From the NCBI RefSeq assembly GCF_040054535.1, contig NC_090781.1:4780501-4844500 (forward strand): DNA of 64,000 nt, read 5' to 3'. Source of the DNA: Antennarius striatus (taxonomy: Eukaryota; Chordata; Actinopteri; Lophiiformes; Antennariidae). Position numbers and translations under genes: made by a program. The notes under the pieces were generated by a model. That model saw only the letters and a list, made by a program, of their open reading frames with translations. It made no database searches and was not told where the DNA came from. The stretch's first letter is position 1. The number at the start of each line of letters is the position of its first letter. Positions 1 through 12,611 of this stretch are shown here, piece after piece.

Positions 1-372
1 CCTCAGCAAAGAAGAAATACAAGGGCCAAATTTCAGGTTTTATAGAATTCCTGCCCAGAAGACGATTATTATAGCGCCATCTACTGACAATAGGTAGAAA
101 TACCACTGTAACAAACCGATTTATGTTCACTCTTGGTGTGATCACATCATTAACTACAAAAGATTGCAGGTAGTTGATTATCAGAGTTACAGTTGAATCA
201 TACATCGCTATCTTCATTATTTCTCTTTCTCATGTGGCGACAGTAACGACTTTCCCCTCAGTCCCTTCTCTCCTCCTTTTTATCACCACCTCCTACGTTG
301 TTTGATATGTTTTTAAAAGAAACATGATCATCACAAACTAATTTATATTTTTCATACATCTTACCTTTGTAG

Positions 373-610
373 GATAGCGTACCTGGGTCTGACTCTGGGT
401 CTGCGGACTATCTCGTTCATTATTTGCATCCCAGGCTTCATTTTGCTGAGGCGACAGCTCAAGAAGGAGGGTAAAAATGTCATCCATGGAGCTCTGGTCA
501 ACAGGAGGATGGAGCAGGAGGCACTCAGGAAGGAAGAGTTTGTGATGTCTAATTGTGATCAATCACAGCAATCCTCAGACAATAGCACAGACAGGGAGAC
601 ACGACTGTGA
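373..610 (+). CDS. Last coding exon of an SLCO1/OATP-type organic anion transporter (partial)
   Basis: A splice acceptor (ttacctttgtag) precedes an open frame (codons from 374) of 78 residues ending at TGA 608-610. It opens with a hydrophobic segment (AYLGLTLGLRTISFI, then IPGFILLRRQLKKEG) that resembles the twelfth membrane helix and following basic stretch of OATP1-family transporters, whose C-terminal exon has the pattern YLGL..LR followed by a charged cytosolic tail. These are sodium-independent plasma-membrane carriers of bile salts, steroid conjugates and thyroid hormones. The tail ends in ETRL, a class I PDZ ligand pattern (T-x-L) also found on some mammalian OATPs. The rest of the gene lies to the left of the window; positions 1-372 would be its last intron. 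The exact SLCO1 paralogue cannot be decided from 78 residues. Confidence 0.68.
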
Positions 611-832
611 GTCCCCACCCCCCAATATCCCTCAAACACAAACAGACACACACAGTTAACCACAGATGAACAAACCACACAAATTCTCCCAGCCATAGTA
701 TATACAATAGGGAGGGAAACACACAAGCATATAAATACAATTTGCAGGGAACCACATTGTATCCAATCATCTCATTCATACAAAGCGAAGATTCTATATT
801 TGTACTACCTGTGAAGCATTTGCAAGTTTGAC

Positions 833-838
833 AATAAA
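833..838 (+). promoter_or_regulatory. Candidate poly(A) signal of the SLCO1-type gene
   Basis: AATAAA lies 223 bases after the stop codon on the same strand and is followed by T-rich sequence. It is the first canonical signal downstream, so a 3'UTR of about 240 bases is inferred. Confidence 0.5.
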
Positions 839-859
839 AGCTATTCTTGAATGTAACTG

Positions 860-2400
860 CTGTTTTTTTCCTTATGAAGAAATGTATAACAATATTTTTC
901 TGTTTTAATTGTGGTTAAAGAAATTGTATGAGAAATGTGAAACTACAAAAAAAGTATCATTCTGTCAGAGATGCCTGTTTGGGTGTTTTACATTTCTCTT
1001 CCTGATATTAGAAAGGTGGCCTCACAAATAGGCATCTAGATGTAAAGAGGTGTATACTAAAGATAAAACTAGGACTTTAAAGACAGGCTTGCTGTGGTGA
1101 ACAAGTCAGAGACTATCAGAGGACTTGGCAGGTTTGAAATTTTGACATATGTGCCTCATTCACTCAACAGTTACCTCTAAATCATGTGTTTATGTGAACA
1201 CAAAGAGCATTTTTGTGATATTTTAAAAACGTATCTTATTACTACATAATTAACTTGTATATTTCAGAGCGTGAATATAAGACATTACACTCATTTATCG
1301 TAAAATTTAAAAAAAATCATCCTTGACTGACGTTTGTCATTAACTTTAGTCCAAAGTCACGTCTGATTGTATTGCAGTTCGTGTTGTGCACATTGTGGTT
1401 TTGAACTTGTTCCTTTGGTATTCATAGTAACTGAAAATGTGTTATATAGAGATCTTGTTTGTTTGGTGGAGGATGTCCTTATTTCAACAGCATTGTTTTT
1501 TACTTTCAACCAGCACCAGCCCAAAATGTATAATACATGTGAAAATGTATCTAAATGCTATATTACTGAGGAGAATGCAGCACGCTAACACACTGTGATG
1601 CTGATAAATAAGATAAAACTGAATTACTCAGAGCATCTTAGAAGCACAGACTGAAGTATTGAACAGTTTTGATAGAAACCAGAGGGGAATTCTTGCTCTG
1701 GCGGTTGCTTTGTGTTGTGCTGTGAATAGGCAGACTGATTAAAGCAGTAACATTGAGGAGATATTCTGTGTTGGTGAATTAAATGTACGTTTGTTACTGA
1801 TGTGTTAAAAGTCTGCTTGCACAACTGCAACTGTTCTGTTTACATTACGTTGGAAATTGTCTGTGTGTGTATTTGCATAATGTTGCATTACGTGCATCAA
1901 CTCCTGTTTCAAATTTGTCCAAATACTTCATCCTATAAAATAACTTGACTGTATTTCCAAATAAGTTTTGTAATCGCATATTATCATCTGTATGGCTTCA
2001 TTACCCAAATGGAATGTACCTTGTGGGCAAAGTAGACTACATGGTGACTTTAAATGTTCAGGTTCTGGCACAGGCAGCCACAAGCAGAGAATCAGAGAAC
2101 CACGTCGAGGCGGAGGTCATTCACTCTCTGATGTAAGGTCTTACTCTTGCTTGAAAGAAATCAAAAATAGAAATAATTTTCTTGGCCTATTTTTGTAAGA
2201 TTTCAAAAGATAATTTAATGTAAAACTTTAATAAAAGTTTTAATATCCAATCAAATTATGTGTTGGCGGTATGAGTTCGGTGTGTATTTGAAATGATTCA
2301 CAGCATTAAGAAATATCCACCCATACATTTTCTCATTGTCTCATCTTCGGCCAATCCCAGTGGACTACGGCCACTCCCCCAACACGTGAAGATCAAAACG
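860..2400. other. Intergenic, between two convergent genes
   Basis: AT-rich sequence with no supported exon. Short open frames on both strands have no recognisable domain. Around 2312-2390 a short stretch (catctt..ccaatcccagtggac..) weakly resembles the 3' part of the tRNA-headed repeat found elsewhere in the window. Confidence 0.4.
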
Positions 2401-2422
2401 CACCAATATTAAGAAATATGTC

Positions 2423-2428
2423 TTTATT
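2423..2428 (-). promoter_or_regulatory. Candidate poly(A) signal of bcap29
   Basis: Reverse-strand AATAAA (read as tttatt on +), about 940 bases beyond the bcap29 stop codon. The interval 2400-3367 has no other gene and is read as the bcap29 3'UTR. Confidence 0.45.
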
Positions 2429-3367
2429 AAACAACACTTTCTTCATCTAAATAAAAAGGTACTTATCTGATGTCCTAAGTAGAAGAAAACTTCAAGGTAC
2501 AATTTCATGAAGTAATTATGGCAACATTGGGACTATTTGGTTCAAAAAAAACAAAATGGAATATTCAAGCATTTGATGACTTTAGTGTCACCTTTGTCAT
2601 AGCAGCACAGTAGGGATAATGGAACATAATCCATATACAGCATACAACAGCCCTTTTGCATGACACACACTGAAGAGAACTTTAAATATTCTCCAGTTTA
2701 AGACTTAAGAAGTTGTTCTTTGAAAGGAAACCCACACCTTCTGTGACTGAACATTCTATAGACACATTTCGCCGCTACTTTTGATCAAGACTGAATCTCA
2801 TTTTATTATAAACCTCATACAAGATCCGCCGTAAAATCCATCACACAATCCCCACATATATTTTGTTTTATTCATATCTAATGCCACATAACATAAAATT
2901 TTAAAAACAAAAAAAACAAGAAAAAAAGAAAAAGTGACAGAGAACTCCAACCGGTCCCTTTCACTACAACTACTGGTAAACAAGTACAGTCGATCAACTC
3001 TAATGCAGAACAACCAATCTGCATAAGTGCAACTACTTATATAGGAGAAAACTCTAAATGCAAAGAGTGAACTGACATGCCACTAAGCCTGAACTGTGGA
3101 GGTGCTTTTAGTCCCCATGGCATTCACCGAGAAGGAAGCAAGTGCTTTGTGTTAAAATACAGCCACAGCTGTACATAACACTTCTTCAGCTTATGGGAAC
3201 AACTTCTGCTTTTCTGTCTGCAACAGGCAAAAAGCAAATCAAAAATTATAAGACACCAATCCTCCTTACAGATTTCTTTAATTTTCATGTGCGCTGTAAT
3301 CAGATCAGTTGTATTGCTGACTGAATTATTAATTGTCCCAGACACACTCCACCATGGTCATTGATCA

Positions 3368-5935
3368 TTAGTTATCCTTTTTATTTCCATCGTCTTGAAT
3401 CTAAAATGAGAGAGAAATAAAAATACTAATTAACATGAAAGGAATGCATTTGTGTTTCAACAGAAGAAAGAGACTGAATTTCATCAGAAATACAGTAATT
3501 AAATAATATCTGCTATACTCTTATTAGTTTCCTGCACATTCACAGAAACAACAACCTTTGCATTCACTGTCTCTGTAATAAAATAGAGCTGAAACGATAA
3601 ATCAATCCATTAATATACAATGACACTTTTGAAAATGTATTGTTTAACACAAGTAATTGTTCCAGCTTCTTAAATATGGGGATTTAACAATTTTGTTTTC
3701 CATTTAAATAGTAAATATTGGTTTTGGGGCTGTCATTTGGACAAACTTTGGGCTCTAGTACATTGTGATGACACAACCTGATTAATAAGGATAATACCTG
3801 CTATACAAAAGGCAGAGGCTCTTGCACTTTTGCTATTGCAAATGGTGACAAAAACACATTTTTTAAGACTTAAACTGGAATGTCATTTAAGTGTAATGCA
3901 TTCCACCAAACTAGTTTAGCCTGCTTGGTCTCTGCCCCACCCCTCCATGGTTGTCAATGTTAAAGTGGTTCAGTAGTTGTGTATTGGGGAAAAACCCCAA
4001 ACCTGGTGTTTAATAGAGTGATTAGCTGAAAATGTATTTGGTTCTGCCTGTTCATACCGGACCCATTCACCTATTATCATGAAAAATTGTCAAGTTGTTT
4101 GTGTGTACAGCATTTTCCACACTATAAGGAGCACTGGACTATAAGGTGCACCTTCAATGAATGGCCTATTTTAAAACTTTTTTCATATATAAGCACACTG
4201 GATTATAAGGCACTCTCTTGGTTTTTGAAAAGAAAGTGCACTTTATCGTGCAGAAAATACTGTAATTGTGTGAACAGAAAAAAACAAACATAGACAACGT
4301 TAACACATATAAAACTATATTTAAATAAGGGGTAATCTGTAATGTATTTGACTTAAAATCACCTGGAGCCCTTGATGTTCCTTAAGCAGCCTGTCGTACT
4401 CTCTGGAAAGGCCCTCCATCTGCTTTTTCAATAAATCTGCTTCCAACTGCGAGTTCTTCAGGGCTGGAAATGCAACAAGCACAAATCAGCACAAGACACT
4501 CACTGTTTTAATCAGCATGAGCTCATGTGCACAGTTACAAACCATCGCCAGAAGTCTCCAGTTCCTTTTTCAATTTCTCCGTATCTTTTCTGAGCAGCTC
4601 CATACCCTCTGCTGTAGCCTGATCACCTTTGCCTTCCATCAAAGTCTGAAACACATCAAATAACACAGGCTCCACATGAATTAAATGGAATAAATTGTAT
4701 CTCTCTATATAGGTAAAACAGCTCAGTGTATAGATCTAACCAACACTAAAGCTACAGACATCAATGACTAACAGTGTAGCAGACAAGATCTTGTGTCTGA
4801 TCACTCACAGGCTTCTCAACTGGAGACTACTGTCCAGTTATCTTAATAACAAAGTCCGTTTTTAGTGTAAAGACAAAACCTTCAATTAAAATTACACCTA
4901 AATTTTCAACTGGAAAACCGTTCATATTTGTACAGTCTGAGTCCATGATCTTGTCAGATGTTATGTATTGTCTTTGTTATATTTTGCAGTGTGTGTCTAA
5001 TGACAGTGACTTGACCCAACAAACAAGAGAGCGTACTTTTTTCAGCAACTCATTCTCCTCCATATACTTCTTGGCATCCTGATTTGCTGTGTCAGCTTGT
5101 ACCTGAAGATCAGCTGTAATGGCAGACTCTGATGCCAGTTGGGTAATCAAGGTGATCACACGCTTCATAACCCTGTAAAAACACAGTAACATGGGCGAGA
5201 GAAATACATAAATACTTATTCATTTGTTTGGTCATCATTTATTTGGTCAGTAGAAATATGCAAAGACTAACAGCCAGAGGAAGACTGCAAAGCCAGAGAT
5301 GTAAAGATTCCTCTGGGCTCTGAAAAGCTTCATGTGCCGGTGGTCAAACATGTTTGGTGTCAGCTTAGAATCCATGCCATCTTCTTTAGTAGAATATTTC
5401 CTCACTTCACGCACTGCATCTGCAGAAAAAAAATAAAAAACTGAGGATGTTGACCAAATCCTAGTGTTCATTATGAAGGTCACAATGACAACTTGAGATA
5501 TGAAGTATAGCATCTCAAAGCTTGTATGAAAGAAACTGACACATGATGTTTCACTTACCCAGGAAGAGCACAATAAGTATTATGATCATTGTGAGAAACA
5601 CTCTGTTCGAGAACTGTTTCACCTTGCTCCAGATCCCGAGGTTAAAGAAACTCTGCCATCTGTAGCCACATAGAGACATCCCAGTCATTTACAGACAGAG
5701 AGTTTATAACAGCACTTTCGCTAATGCTATGCCAAAATGTAAAAATCGTGTGCAATGGAATTTAATTTGGGTGATTATTGCACTATTATTGTATTGTGTT
5801 ACCCTAACCAGCAGAAACACAAATAAGTACATTATGAGTTCACCTCCTGGCTGAGACGAAGGGTAAGCAGAGGATGAGAAGAACGCCCATCTCCACATAA
5901 AGGAAGGTGGCCACAGCTGTCCATTGCAGACTCAT
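3368..5935 (-). CDS. bcap29: B-cell receptor-associated protein 29 (BAP29), complete coding region
   Basis: Seven coding exons (5844-5935, 5559-5659, 5272-5419, 5037-5172, 4543-4645, 4363-4463, 3368-3400) join in frame with GT/AG borders to give 237 residues, close to the ~240 expected. The protein begins MSLQWTAVATFLY, has three N-terminal membrane segments (about residues 7-24, 45-62 and 100-120), the family signature DAVREVRKYS and KLFRAQRNLYISGF, then a long coiled coil (about 125-230). The last residues are KKDN, a dilysine KKxx ER retrieval signal. BAP29 and its paralogue BAP31 are ER membrane proteins that form heteromers and help sort and quality-control membrane cargo. LFLDAVREVRKYS and the C-terminal layout fit BAP29 better than BAP31. 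A non-coding first exon probably ends at 6435 and splices to 5961. No damage is seen. Confidence 0.93.
4108..4262. mobile_element. Short non-autonomous DNA transposon (MITE), hAT-like
   Basis: About 155 bases bounded by imperfect inverted ends: CAGCATTTTCCACACTATAAG on the left, and on the right a sequence whose reverse complement is CAGTATTTTCTGCACGATAAAG. The interior repeats the motif GGATTATAAGGCAC, characteristic of a widespread vertebrate MITE group. It lies in the last intron of bcap29. An 8-bp target duplication is not clear, so the superfamily is inferred. Confidence 0.6.
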
Positions 5936-6434
5936 CTTCGTTAAAATTCTCTTAAACTAACCTGACAAAAGACAGACAACAATTCCTAATGTACAAAGTA
6001 ACCAAGTAGCCAAAAATACACGAGAAAACATCCATAACATCTAAACGTTTGGAGAGTGTTTCATCCACTTGATCAACGACACACTCCGTAATGACCGAAG
6101 ATCAAGATAAATCCAGGTCACAGTTCACACCCGTCAACGTAAGTAAGGGACTTATGCAAGTCAGCAAAGCAGAACACAAAGAAAACACATATTTGTGCTC
6201 GTTTTGGAGGCACACGCACAACATACACCTGTTATTTCTTTTTTTTAAAAACTTGATTCTTTATCTTCAAGAAAGTTCCAAATCATGGATGAAATGACTC
6301 GACATAAGTTGAATCAATCCTTCTGTGTAAAAAAAAAAGTATCTTACGAGCAAAACATTTAACTTTTTTTAAAAGTGTATAATTCAATAAATGTCCGAGA
6401 ATAATCAGTATTTGGACATTCGTTTGCGACTTAC

Positions 6435-6500
6435 CAGCAAATTGCCAAAAGATAACTTCGACTGAAAACTTTCTTTACAAGCTTCCTGCTTCCGGTTTTT
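6435..6500 (-). promoter_or_regulatory. bcap29: Probable bcap29 5'UTR exon and promoter with ETS motif
   Basis: On the reverse strand a donor (CTG|GTAAGT at 6435/6434) matches an acceptor at 5961, 26 bases upstream of the start codon, so a spliced 5'UTR is inferred. CTTCCGG on + at 6489-6495 reads CCGGAAG on the gene strand, the core of an ETS site typical of housekeeping promoters. A (TTC)n tract follows at about 6500-6536. The transcription start itself is not visible. Confidence 0.45.
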
Positions 6501-6536
6501 TCTTCTTCTTCTTCTTCGTCTTCTTCTTCTTCTTCT

Positions 6537-7900
6537 ACTACTTTCTGTTTAATATCGGATGGAGTACATTACTACCGCTCGCCATGTTGGAGTGTATACT
6601 ACATTCAAACTAAGAATCATCGTTAGAGTAGAGAGTAAAGTAGAGTAGAGTAGGACTTTATTCATCCCTTCAAGAGGGTCCATCAGGGAAATTAATTTCT
6701 CCGTCACACAGAAAGAAAAGACACACAGAAAGTAATGCCAACACCAAATAGAAAGAGTAATAAATAATAAGCCACCAGACAGAGAGAATAATAAATAATA
6801 AATAACCCACTAAATAAAGGAATATACAAATACAAAGACCTAAATGGGCTTAAATTTATTGTACACATGCAGCAGGAATTCCACTTTAAATAAGGAATGA
6901 TAGGTTCGGCAGGTTTTACTATGTACACATAATGTTTGTATCTGTAATAGTTTGTACCTACAGTGTGCAAGATTTAATTTGTGATCATGCAAAATTATAT
7001 CATTATGCGGAGTGACTGGTATGCTATGTAACTGATTACGTGTTGATCAGTTAATAATGGGAAAAAATATTTCTGTTTTGCTTTTTTAGCTTGGAATGCT
7101 GTGCAGTGAATAATTGGAGCCGGTTTTGAGGGTGTTTCGTTTCAGCCCGTGTCTCTGCTGTGTCTTTTTGAAAGTTTCTTCCTTTGGAGTCTTGGAATTG
7201 GTGTATCTCAAAAATTTTACTAATGCTGCTGAAGTCGACTGTCAGATCTCAAGAGTTGTGAGCAAGTTACAAGGTGCATCTGCTTAAAAACAGTTTTTGC
7301 TGCAGACGTCTACACTAGTTCCATATAATACTGGAAGCAAAAATACAAAAAACAAAACTACATACCAGAAAGCATTGTGAACAAAGAAAACTGTATTACT
7401 GTATTATTATTGTCCAGACAGCAGTTTACCTGCAGACTGAACATCCTCTAATTTATGTTTATTTGAATTCGCTGTTGGTACACAATGTCTTTATTTTATG
7501 ATAAAATAACAACTAATAAGTGCTTAACAAATAAAGTTGGATTGGATTGGATTGAATCTAACAACCAATAATCTACAGTATGTGTGGTATTGTGTGGTAT
7601 TCATTGAAATGAATAGAAAGCATGTGCATATACAGTACATTTGTTTGACACTGATGTATTCTATTATTTTGTTTACTTAGGCCAATTTATTTATATGTAA
7701 AGGGCCTCATTCACTGTTTAAATGTTAGACTGAAGTTCAGTATATTATCATCTGCTGGTCGTTTCTGCTCTCCTATAGATGGAAACACTGGAAAAACTCA
7801 CACGTGGTTCGTGCCTGGTTCTGATGGAATGAAGAAAATGCAAAGTCAGTCAAGAAGCTGAGAAGCGGTTATGGTGGGTAACAGTTTATTAAACCAGCAG
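6537..7900. other. Intergenic with LINE/SINE tail fragments
   Basis: No exon is supported. Positions 6610-6705 (..gactttattcatccc..gggaaattaatttct) and about 7520-7560 (aataaagttggattggattgg) look like 3' tails of non-LTR elements or SINEs, on opposite strands. The rest is unremarkable AT-rich DNA. Confidence 0.4.
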
Positions 7901-7910
7901 CAGAATGTAA

Positions 7911-8209
7911 AAAAGACCAGGTCCCGCTTTGTCACTCAGGCTGAACTACCGCGTCTATTCACGGGCGCGATCCCGCTACTGATCGGTACGGGGACTTTGA
8001 CCTGCTCCGTGTCCGACCTGGGCCGTTTCATCCCTCCTTAGGCGACCTGGTGGTCCTAAGCTCCCCCGGGAGCACCATATCGGTACCGAACTTAGCACGG
8101 ACACCCGATCGACATAGTCCACTGCAGCTCAGAGCCCCTGAGCTCAGACGGTCCGCCGGCCTCAGCCTCCCGGTAGCTTGGATTACAGGTACGCGCCACC
8201 GCACCCGGC
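7911..8209 (-). ncRNA. rn7sl: 7SL RNA (signal recognition particle RNA), intact-looking gene
   Basis: Read on the reverse strand from 8209, the sequence begins GCCGGGTGCGGTGGCGCG and follows vertebrate 7SL RNA almost base for base for about 299 nt, the expected length. Conserved parts include the Alu-domain 5' end, TAATCC..AGCTAC..GGGAGGCTGAG, GATCGGGTGTCCG.GCTAAGTTCGG, the helix 6 region, CCACCAGG..GCCTAAGGAGGG, and the helix 8 asymmetric loop (ACGGAGCAGGTCAAA paired with CGATCAGTAGCGGGATCGCGCC) that SRP54 binds. Six T residues at 7914-7909 end it, as expected for RNA polymerase III. A CRE/ATF site lies upstream at the position known for the human gene. The RNA is the SRP scaffold for co-translational targeting to the ER. 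Reading frames drawn across it are spurious. Confidence 0.95.
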
Positions 8210-8251
8210 GGGGACGCTGCTCATCCATAAACGCCTTGTGTCGTATTTTTG

Positions 8252-8259
8252 TGACGTCA
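8252..8259. promoter_or_regulatory. CRE/ATF site upstream of the 7SL RNA gene
   Basis: Palindromic TGACGTCA about 43-50 bases upstream of the RNA 5' end. Vertebrate 7SL genes need an ATF-type site near -50. A second CRE-like TGACGTAA lies about 25 bases further up (near 8278-8285), and a TATA-like TTTATGG lies about 20 bases before the start on the gene strand. Confidence 0.8.
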
Positions 8260-8620
8260 CGATCAGCTGGTATCTGGTGACGTAAATAATTTTAGGGCTG
8301 CATCAGATGAGTTAATTTTTCTCGAGATTTTTTCACGCATCAAACATTATATCGTTCCACATCTGTCTTTATTTTGAAGCGCTTACTCATTAAAATTGAA
8401 GCCCAGCTGCAACATCCAAAACACAGACGTGGAATGTTTGATGACTCTCGGATAAAATGATAAATTAGCAGGGTCATTCATTTTAAAAATCCATTAACAA
8501 AATACTAGAATGTGCTGTTTCTGAGTAAATTTATTTGTGCCGAGAGCAAATCTAAAAATTAAGAGAAAAGAATGCTTGAAAATAGTTTTGAAAATACTAA
8601 AAACGTCGGGAGTAGCCCCT

Positions 8621-9405
<785 letters not shown>

Positions 9406-9889
9406 AAAAAGAAAGAAAGAAAGAAAGGTACTTTATTAATCCCGGAGGAAATTGTATATATCCACTGCTCAGGCATTACATAACGAATAATACTGGATAA
9501 ACACCAGGAGAAAAAGAAACACTGACATCACAGGACATATCGCAAGACATACACTACACTAACAGACAAAATCCCCCCCATGATCAAATATAATCTCAAA
9601 TGAAATTGGAAAGTATAATCTTAAAATGAAATTAATTTTTTGTTCTGTATTATTGGTTCACTGCTGTCTCTTGAAACTGCGGGAACATTTGTTTTAATAA
9701 ATTAATTCAATTACATGGATGCAACCCCATTGCCATAATCTCCTTAGTATGGTAGAAGACGACGAAAGCAGCGTGTGACTTCATTTGCTGGACTAGATAT
9801 CATCAAAAAGTTTTCTGAAAGAACGGATAGAGCAAAGGTACTGTATGTCCTTTCATCTATTTGTCATATTTGTATAACATAGTTAGCCT

Positions 9890-10027
9890 TTTCAGATCGG
9901 CGGAGAGTCTTTGTATAGGTCTGTCTTGGTGAACAAGGAGCTGAGTCGCAAGACGAAGCTCTCGATTTACCAGTCAATCTACAACCCTACTCCCAATTAT
10001 GGTCATGATCTTTGGATCATGACCATA
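9890..10027 (+). mobile_element. Non-LTR retrotransposon fragment (RT-proximal region)
   Basis: The + strand encodes LVNKELSRKTKLSIYQS followed by YNP..NYGHDLW, a pattern recognisable from the C-terminal part of fish LINE reverse transcriptases (K.KLSIY.SI..P.L.YGHELW). It is short and damaged. It ends in a perfect 13-bp hairpin (9998-10010 / 10015-10027). Confidence 0.5.
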
Positions 10028-10194
10028 CAACAATGAGTTACAATTCATAATAGTAGACACTAAACCAAGTTAGATAAATTGTTTTTCATATAGTGTGGCC
10101 CACCATTGAATGCTGCAGAAAAACAACAAAGGAGCAACAGTATTTACTCAAAGAAAGAGAGAAATGGAAAAAAGAAGAAGTAGAACAGGAAAAA

Positions 10195-10460
10195 TCTATC
10201 TAATCTGTTAGTTGACCTCTATGGACCACTCGGCATGTCATTCCCTTGTAGGAATTCCTAATTAGGCTGGCCAGCTTGGATAGCACTCCGTAATTACGTA
10301 GCAGCTTCCAGAGTATTGCGATCCACGCCATCAAAAGCCTTCTTGTAGTTGACAAAGCTGATGTGCAGTGAGGAGTTCCACTCTAAAGACTGCTTGACAA
10401 TGATGTACAAGGTGGCAATCTGGTCAATGCATGATCTTTTAAGTAAAATCCAGCAGTGAG
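10195..10460 (-). mobile_element. Non-LTR reverse transcriptase fragment
   Basis: On the reverse strand the translation holds QIATLYIIVKQSLEWNSSL, FVNYKKAFDGVDRNTLW and, after a frameshift near 10300, a stretch like SYKGMTCRVVH. KKAFDGVDR corresponds to RT motif A (D-x-x-K-A-F-D). This is a decayed fragment of a LINE inserted beside the gypsy remnant, with no function expected. Confidence 0.6.
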
Positions 10461-10799
10461 AGAAGACAGCGAGTTCAATGGAAAAAAGTGGAGAGAGACT
10501 CATAAGAGGGGTGAAGCCAGGAGAAAGTTACCTGAAGGGTTTATAACTCCTTCAATCACCCCTGACCCTCATTGACACAAGGAATCCTGTTCAGCATGGA
10601 TATCCAGAATCTAGATCCAGCTCTCAACCTGGGACTTCAAGATAACATGTACAATAAGTTTAACGAATAACATGTTAGTGTAAGTATGAAACGTTTGGGC
10701 ATCATCTCTACACCATCAGGCAACAATATGCTTTCTTACGAGCCTGAGGCAGAACTTCCCTGCAAACCAGTTTGTAGTCCATGTTGATTTCTCAGAAAA

Positions 10800-12611
10800 T
10801 GCGGTGCAAAAGTGCACTGGGTGCAGCCTGGCCTCTGCACCCAGTGCCTTCCAGTATATGATGTCTCAGATCCTGGCTGGTCAAAAAGGCGTGCAGTGCT
10901 ATCTGGACGACATCATCATCAGTGGGGAAACGCCTGAAATACATGACACCAGCTCAATGCTAAAAAATGCCACTTCAGAAAGACTGAGCTGTCCTTCCTT
11001 GGGCATCTCATCTCTGCTTCTGGCCTTCATCCAGACCTTAGCCACGTACTGGCTGTGGTTGAACCTCCCCCTCCACACGACGCTCAATCTCTGCGGTCTT
11101 TCCTAGGCCTGACTGCGTGGTATTCAAAGTTCATCCCCAACTATGCCATGCTTGTGGAACCTCTCCGTGCTCTACTCAGACAATTTGCTACTTTCCACTG
11201 GTCTGAGGAGGCATAAGTGAACTGCAAAGTAAAAGAAATCATCACTACCAGCTCTGCGCTTGTTCGACCCCTCCCTGCCAACTGTCATGACAACAGATGT
11301 GTCAGACTATGGTATCGGTGCTGTGCTCACACAAATGAAAGACGACACTGAACAGACCATTGCATTCGCTTCCAGAACACTTACTGCATGTGAGCGCAAC
11401 TACTCAACAGTTGAAAAAGAGGCTTTGGCATGCGTCTGGGCGACTGAAAAGTAGCGTACTTACCTCTGGGGCCGTCACTTCACTTTACGGACTGATCATA
11501 GCCCTTTGACCACTCTACTTACAAACAAAGGCCTTGGATGCGCAGGCATGAGAATAGCTCGCTGGTCTGCTCGCCTGCTGTGTTTTAACTACACCATTGA
11601 ATACAAACCGGGCCATGAGAATGTTACTGCAGATTGCTTGTCGCGCTTGCCTCTACCCATCACAGATGACCACGAGGAGATGGAGCTGGAAATGGTGGCT
11701 GCTGTGTCCCCTGACTTCGCTGCAGTCACAGCTGACGAGCTCTCCAGTGCCTGTGATGCATGCCCTGTGCTACAGCAAGTGCAACACTACATGCAAAAGG
11801 GATGGCCTCGTACTGCAAAAGGCCTTGACCCCCTCATCATGCCATACTTCCGCATGCAGAATGAGCTGGCTGTGCAGAACAGTGTCATTGTGCGTGGCAC
11901 TCATCGTGTTGTCGTACCGCAACAGCTACAGGAAAAGATGATCCAGCTTGCTCATGCTACACACCAAGGGATCGTTCGCACCAAACATCGACTGAGAGAC
12001 TTGTACTGGTGGCCTGGAATGGATGCCCAGGTTGAGTCCGCCATCAAATCATGCGCCACTTGCCTGCAGCACGATAAAACTGCAACCACCCGTACTGCTC
12101 CATTACAGCCGGTGCCTACCCCAACTGCAGCCTGGGCTGCAGTTGGGGTGGGAAAAGGTTGCTGTGGACATTGTCGGTCCCATTTACACCGCGCCTGCTG
12201 ACTGCCGCTTTGCCATCACTCTCATTGACAATGGAAGTCAAAACAATACACAGACAAACGTCGTGGTGCAAAATCACCAAGCTTCCAGATCGGCTCTGCT
12301 GTCCACATCCGCAAACCTGGACTCATTGCCAAAGGACACTCAAAGTTTACCCAACCACTGACAGTGGTAGCCCAAAAGGGTCCTGCCACTTACTTGCTGT
12401 CCGATGGGAAAGTGTGGAATGCCTTCCACCTTGCCCCCTCTTCTTCCACCTGTGCTGCTGCTCCAGCATCACTGCCTGCAGATGCTTGTCTCCTGCCAAG
12501 TGACCAAGGTGCTGAGCCACCTGAACCTGAAACTGTGCACTCACCGCATCAGTCTCCAAGTGTACTGAGAGTACGACATGCTCCCACATGGCTTCAGGAT
12601 TATGTGACTTA
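10800..12611 (+). pseudogene. Ty3/gypsy retrotransposon pol remnant (RT, RNase H, integrase)
   Basis: In order: RT with SAPSAFQYMM and the catalytic YLDD box (about 10850-10920), then FLGL..WYSKFIPNYA after a frameshift; RNase H with [14 protein letters not shown] and [14 protein letters not shown] (11260-11454), closed by an in-frame TAG; RNase H tail YKPGHENVTADCLSRLP; and an integrase zinc-binding region with HQGIVRTKHRLRDLYWWPGM and CATCLQH (11950-12070). The catalytic DDE core is largely missing: sequence jumps from the first-Asp region to the C-terminal domain (GPATYLLSDGKVWNAF, about 12390). Several frameshifts and stops make it non-functional. About 450 bases after the pol end (12612-13060) may hold part of the LTR, but no matching 5' LTR was seen. 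Confidence 0.88.

Noticed and set aside
3368-5935. BAP31 instead of BAP29
   Set aside because: LFLDAVREVRKYS, the short linker and the C-terminal KKDN fit BAP29; BAP31 has a different segment after helix 2 and a KKEE end.
8028-8280. Open frames on both strands across the 7SL gene
   Set aside because: They fall entirely in a structured RNA gene and its promoter; no protein similarity.
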